From: an uncultured Bacillota bacterium
GTDB taxonomy: Bacteria; Bacillota_I; Bacilli_A; RFN20; CAG-288
DNA length: 64,000 nucleotides
Reading direction: 5' to 3'
Assembly: GCA_949300365.1 (NCBI GenBank)
Contig: CASGEC010000003.1
Coordinates: 60,918 to 124,917 of the forward strand
A program made the position numbers and the translations under genes. The notes below the pieces were generated by a model. It saw only the letters and a list, made by a program, of their open reading frames with translations. It ran no database searches and was not told where the DNA came from. Below, one piece after another: positions 60,021-64,000 of this stretch (within the stretch, counting starts at the first letter, position 1; the number at the start of each line of letters is the position of its first letter).

Positions 60021-60090
60021 CACAAGAGGCCCAGCTTGTGGAGCTGCTATCTAGTCACGACTAGACGTGGTGCTTCCGGGTCTCTTTTTC
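60021..60090 (+). ncRNA. Candidate small RNA 2
   Basis: About 70 bases. An outer stem AGAGGCCC (60025-60032) with GGGTCTCT (60078-60085) runs into T5, acting as terminator and enclosing the whole RNA; inside are the small hairpin AGC-TTGTGG-AGCT-like element and CTAGT-CACG-ACTAG. No open frame. Not recognised as tRNA, 6S, 4.5S or a known riboswitch. Confidence 0.5.
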
Positions 60091-60212
60091 TTGTCTATTA
60101 ATTTCCTTCCGTCTTGATTGCTCGTCCCTGTTTGCCTCGATTTGGCGATAGCGGCTGTTTAAGATCGCCTTGTTTTCCCTCGACATTTTCCAGCCGGAGT
60201 ACGTTCGGCTTT

Positions 60213-60536
60213 TCAGGTATTTTTCCTTGTTTCTTTTTTCAATCTTTTGTACATGTATCCTGGCTTGTCCGACTTAGGGTTTGGATTGTCATGAAGGGGT
60301 ATGAAGTCACTTTCCTTATCCCCATGCTTTATCTCATGAAGCTGGAAGGATTCGTACTTTCCATTCTTTAGGTCCTTATACATTATGTTTGGATGTCTGT
60401 CACAATCTGCAATCCTCCATTTTTTGAACCTTGCCACCTCAAACCTACCATTTCCTTTATCGTCCCGTTTTTTCCTTATTGCGGAGACCAACACAAGCGC
60501 CGCCGCAAGAAAGATCAACAAAAATATCAGAACCAT
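60213..60536 (-). CDS. Small membrane-anchored protein, unknown
   Basis: 107 residues from the ATG at 60534-60536, 4 bases after the stop of the surface protein gene. One N-terminal helix (~2-20), then a basic/polar cytoplasmic or external part rich in Lys, Asp, His with RFEVARFKKWRIAD and YKDLKNGKYESFQL. The nearest GGAGG abuts the ATG, so the true ribosome site may be AGAAGG a little upstream, or the start may differ. Last gene of the operon. No family recognised. Confidence 0.55.
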   Translation of the reverse strand: MVLIFLLIFLAAALVLVSAIRKKRDDKGNGRFEVARFKKWRIADCDRHPNIMYKDLKNGKYESFQLHEIKHGDKESDFIPLHDNPNPKSDKPGYMYKRLKKETRKNT

Positions 60537-60540
60537 CCTC

Positions 60541-62734
60541 CTACACCTTCTTCCCGAACGGCCACAGCGGAGGCAACTCCTCGCCCTGTGCCTTGCGTAT
60601 GAGGGCAAGCCACCACCAGACCAGCACGAGGTAGACGAGGTCGAGGACGAACTGCACGACGTACAGCAGGCCCCGCAGGACACCCTTGAGAATCGGGAAG
60701 AAGATCGACAGGACGACGAGAACGATGACGGCGGCGATGCAGCCGATAAGGATCAATAGCCATCTCGGCATCAGGGATGGATCATCGATGGGGTTGGTGT
60801 CGACGTCGCCGATGATGTCGAACGGGTTCGACACTGCCGGAAGGATGTACGTCTCGGAATCGTCCCTGAAGGTGAAGTCGATGAACCGGAAGTCGAACAC
60901 GGCATCCGTCTTGCTTGCCTGCACCGTCTGCGCCGTCCAGTTTCCGTCGGCCGAGGTCGTCTTCCCCGCCCATCCGGTATAGGAGTTCGTCAGCGAGACA
61001 TCGTAGGTGAGCCGGTAGACGTTCCTGTCCCCTTGGGAGGAGACGAAGGCGTCCAGGCCATCGACGTATTCTGGCTCCGTAGCAATCACGACGGGATCGG
61101 AATCGTAACCAGTCCGCCAACAGGGGCACGGAATCCTCGCCAAGCGTCCAGGCATACGTTCCGGGATCCGTGGCGGACATGGCCTCGACATACAGGTCGG
61201 AGAGTGGCATCTCGTCCCCGATCCCGGACGTGTCGACGCCATCTATCCGGATTTCCCCCTGTCCCAACAGGCCGACCATGTAGAAGGGAAGCCCTCCGAG
61301 GTTCCCTGTTCCCCCGTGAAAGGTCGGATTGACTCCGGTCGACTCCATTCTCGCCTGGATGAGGCCGGAAAGGTTCTCTCCCAGGATGTCCTCCCTCGAG
61401 ATCTCGTCCTCCACGTGGCCGTACTTCTGGAACAGTGCCTGACGCGAGTAGGACGGGACATAGAAAAGCTCGTCGGAGACGGTGCCATTCAAGACGGGAA
61501 GATCACCCGAGGGATCCGTGTCTCCCTCATAGGACCTCGCATAGGAGAGGAGCTCCTCGGACGTGTACCGATGCCCGTCCTCCCATTCGGCGTCGTCAAG
61601 GAAGAATGCCCACTTGGGGTTGTCCACCCTGAGCTCGATCGGAGTATCCAGAGGATTGTTGTAGAAGCGCGCATAGGGCATCTCCCCCTCGATCTTCTCG
61701 TCGCCCGTCTCGATGTCGTCCCGATCCATGAGGGCCATGTCGCCCGTCTCGATGTCGTCCCGATCCATGAGGGCCATGAAGACGAAGCCGAAATTCGGTG
61801 TCCTGCCCTCCGCATATTGCATGTCCTCGCCAAGCGCCTCCATGCCGACATATGGCTCGATGGCCTCCCAGTCGTCAGGGTCGTTGAAGGAATAGATCCA
61901 GTCCGTCCGGTACTTGTAATAGTCGTAGTGGACGGAGACGAGGTCGCCAAAATCCTCCGCCCAGGAGGGAAGGGAGAAGCAGACGGAGAAGAGACCGATG
62001 TCCGACCGAAAAGGGGCCCTGTTCAGGAACTGCCATCCAGGCCTGGTCTGGTCGCCGGATATCCCGCCCGCGTCGCTCATGAAGGGGTGGACCTCCGCCC
62101 GGACGTACTGGAACCCCGTCTTGGACATCGTCAGCGTGGAGAACTCCCTGTCCCCTGCCTTGGGATATCCCGTCCAGTCGAACTCCTTCCCGATGCCGAA
62201 GGAAAGGGACTCCCCCGTCCCCGCGTCCGTCAGCGTCGCCTGGCCGAGCAGATAGCGCCTGTTCGTCGCGTCGAGGAGGGGATAGGCGAGCCTGGCGTCG
62301 TCGACGGACCACTTGGAGAACAGGCTGTCGTCCGACGTGTCCAGGAGCGTCATGTCCATCGGTCGGAAGGAGTTGTCGTAGAACCCCTCCCCCAAGTCCG
62401 CGAAGGCCATGGTGACGTTCCCGGAGGATTGCCAGTCCCTTCCCTGCGGGTCATAGAGATAGAGGTAGAGGCCGAACCCATCCGGGGGTTGCGAAGCCCC
62501 TGTGTATCCCCATTCCGCCATGGTGAGGAGGGCGACATCGCCCTCATCGACTTCCGGATAAAGGGACGTGTCGACGCCCATGTCCTCCAGATCGTCGTCA
62601 ATATCCGTGTAGAGCGGGCAGTCATCCGGGAGAATCGACTGGAGCCTGGCATCCCTCATGGCCATGGCTTGGATCGGGGCAATGGCGGGAGAGGCCGCGG
62701 CAAGGGCAAGAAGACCACAGATAAAAGCTTTCAT
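60541..62734 (-). pseudogene. Secreted, membrane-anchored surface protein, split by a frameshift
   Basis: Two frames together give ~729 residues. The first (62734 to ~61110) has a signal peptide MKAFICGLLALAAASPAIA, then an acidic, Tyr/Trp/Gly-rich beta-like ectodomain. The second frame (~61106 to 60541) continues it (SDPVVIATEPEYVDG..., FRFIDFTFRDDSETYI) and ends with two membrane helices and LPPLWPFGKKV. The switch lies at a TT on the minus strand (61107-61108); one T fewer would restore the frame. Start ATG overlaps the stop of the upstream lipoprotein gene and has GGAGG. Family not recognised. It may be a genuine break, a switchable locus or a sequencing error. Confidence 0.65.
61700..61777. 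repeat. 39-bp perfect tandem duplication inside the surface protein gene
   Basis: Two identical 39-bp units, 61700-61738 and 61739-61777, in frame, coding for MALMDRDDIETGD twice in a row. A recent duplication that could expand or contract by slippage or recombination. Confidence 0.9.
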
Positions 62735-63978
62735 TTCGCGATTCCTCCATGGACGACAATCTTCCACTCGACTTCCGTTCCTTCCTCAAACAGGGTATCT
62801 GCTTGGGCTTTGATCCAAATGCTCTCATTGCCGGCGATGTCTGATAAGGCTTCCAATTCGAAATAGGCAGGGTTTCCCATAGTTGGCATGTCCCACCATG
62901 CGAAAATCGGGCCGCTGACGACAAGGTCGTCGGGATCGTCATCGGCATAAACGGTGACCAATGGGTCAACAAGGCCGGACACCTCGACCATCAGGAAATC
63001 GTATCCATCGAACAACTCCGGCATTGACTCCACCTTGGCAGAAACCGATACAGATCCCACCTTCGACGTTCCCGATTGCGACAGAATCTCCGTCCACTCT
63101 ACGGCCCCATCCGTGTCAATAATCGTCTCTGCGGAAAGGATGACGGGAAACTCGTTAGCATCCGGATTCTCAATGGCCAACTTCGGCTCGAAGCCTTCCC
63201 GGAACATCTCAGGGTGGAGATAGACGTTATTGGTTACATTGGATATGGCGGCAAACGGGCAGGAATCCAGCCCGACAAGCCTTCCGTCATCACGTATCGC
63301 CCTCGCATAGTTTCGCCAACCATAGCTTGAAAGGGACGGCGAGGAAAGCCCTGCCATACGATGCCCCTCTGTAAGAAGGGAAGAGATATCGAATACTTGG
63401 TAGCCTTCCTGTATCGTGTATTCCAAAGTTTGGGCCTCTCCCCATAGAGACTTCTTCTCCTGTACTGGAGGATCCTGCTCACTGTAGTGCTTCCATAGGT
63501 CGCATGCGCTCTGCCCGCCTGGCATGGAAGAGAAGAAGATGGAAGGCTTGTAGAGAAACGACATTTCAGAAAATGCGGAAAGATCGATGATGATACTAGG
63601 TGTGCCAATCTCCGAAACCACTCCGATTTTCGCAAAAGGGCAGTCCTCGGCAGCAACCTGTGATACGCCGATCCTGAAGAAAACCAGACCGGAAAGACTC
63701 GTTCCCTTCGGAAAGGCAAGGGCGAAGGAATCCATGTCCCCGCCGACCCATCCCGAGAAGTCGAATTCCCCGTCCACGATGAAGGCCCGTCCAGCCTTCG
63801 TCCATCCCGGCACTATCGGGGTCGTGGAGTTCGAGCTTGATACAGTCGTGTCTGTCCCTCCAACGGGTTCCTTGATCCAGCTCAGGAATTTGTCCTGGGC
63901 CTCCTGTGTGCAGGACGGCAGAGCCCCCATCGACAGACCGAGTGCGCAGAGAGCAAGCCTCATGATCTTCTTTTGCAT
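62731..63978 (-). CDS. Putative surface lipoprotein
   Basis: 415 residues. Signal peptide with lipobox ALPSC (Cys ~23). Mature part mostly beta-like, with Ser/Thr-rich linker (~44-55), then domains containing WVGGDMDSFALAFPKGTSL, IIIDLSAFSEMSFLYKP, YQVFDISSLLTEG and a C-terminal GNESIWIKAQADTLFEEGTEVEWKIVV. No catalytic motif and no family recognised. AAGGAGGGGG before the ATG. First visible gene of the operon with the frameshifted surface protein (4-base overlap) and the 107-aa protein; all three point to one surface complex. Confidence 0.72.
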   Translation of the reverse strand: MQKKIMRLALCALGLSMGALPSCTQEAQDKFLSWIKEPVGGTDTTVSSSNSTTPIVPGWTKAGRAFIVDGEFDFSGWVGGDMDSFALAFPKGTSLSGLVFFRIGVSQVAAEDCPFAKIGVVSEIGTPSIIIDLSAFSEMSFLYKPSIFFSSMPGGQSACDLWKHYSEQDPPVQEKKSLWGEAQTLEYTIQEGYQVFDISSLLTEGHRMAGLSSPSLSSYGWRNYARAIRDDGRLVGLDSCPFAAISNVTNNVYLHPEMFREGFEPKLAIENPDANEFPVILSAETIIDTDGAVEWTEILSQSGTSKVGSVSVSAKVESMPELFDGYDFLMVEVSGLVDPLVTVYADDDPDDLVVSGPIFAWWDMPTMGNPAYFELEALSDIAGNESIWIKAQADTLFEEGTEVEWKIVVHGGIAK

Positions 63979-64000
63979 GTTTTCCCCCTCCTTGAAATGT

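Noticed and set aside
60541..62734. Horizontal transfer of the surface cluster from higher G+C
   Set aside because: Composition is G+C-rich by eye, but core genes such as pncB and ppdK have lines of similar composition, so the contrast is not clear without a count.
1..64000. CRISPR arrays, insertion sequences, prophage, integrases
   Set aside because: No regularly spaced repeats, transposase or integrase motifs were seen.

Overview
The window looks like a chromosomal segment of an uncultured, single-membrane Bacillota bacterium, probably from the Bacilli/Erysipelotrichia/Mollicutes-like gut lineages. The grounds are the secG-rnr-smpB order, class II lysyl-tRNA synthetase, an rplM-rpsI pair with an L13-type leader, an ECF S component, lipoboxes without any outer-membrane genes, AgrC/LytTR-type signalling, DUF3899 and DUF3137 proteins, and Opp subunits with long insertions. 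The taxonomic placement is inference. The standard genetic code fits throughout. Genes are densely packed in short operons, many with readable -10 boxes, Shine-Dalgarno sequences and terminators.

Layout. 1-1177: end-truncated ABC ATPase-permease. 1477-4572: an MFS/GPH-type sugar transporter fused to a complete GH2 glycosidase. 4758-5162: small DUF3899 membrane protein. 5662-14178: complete oligopeptide ABC transporter operon (oppABCDF) with strong promoter, promoter-spanning inverted repeat, and a hairpin between the binding protein and the permeases. 14572-15009: GNAT acetyltransferase. 15261-22161: GH5 enzyme, lipoprotein, NCS2 permease and a membrane-anchored GH3 beta-glucosidase. 22370-24471: a divergent sensor kinase/LytTR regulator pair; the shared intergenic region carries two perfect 14-bp direct repeats with 21-bp period, just upstream of the GH3 promoter. 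24668-25969: ArsB/NhaD-type permease.

25994-29690 is a partly decayed stretch: a frameshifted CocE/NonD hydrolase, 750 bases without a gene, tmRNA (ssrA) with an unusual tag, and an ABC ATPase remnant. 29697-32569 holds an M50-like membrane protein lacking its catalytic residues, an iron-type alcohol dehydrogenase and a TetR regulator. 33009-36621: pyruvate phosphate dikinase with a Lys/Ala tail, then two small membrane proteins. 36616-44718: folate-type ECF S component, smpB, rnr, secG, DUF3137 and the pmbA/tldD pair. 44758-48252: lysS followed by a two-gene ABC exporter. 48499-54223: ppk, ppx, an Mbeg1-like lipase and a cation diffusion facilitator. 54343-55262: rpsI, rplM and leader. 55383-59333: NAD salvage operon pncB-nadD-nadE, from nicotinate to NAD.

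59449-64000 is the least familiar part: a lipoprotein gene, a large secreted/anchored surface protein broken by a single-base frameshift and carrying a 39-bp tandem repeat, a 107-aa membrane protein, and an 80-aa membrane protein that is a free-standing version of the surface protein's C-terminal membrane module. Between these, on the opposite strand, lie two tandem promoter-hairpin-terminator units that look like small RNA genes.

The segment suggests a peptide- and oligosaccharide-using fermenter that salvages nicotinate and folate, stores polyphosphate, and uses PPDK in glycolysis/gluconeogenesis. All functional calls are from reading motifs by eye; no database search was possible.
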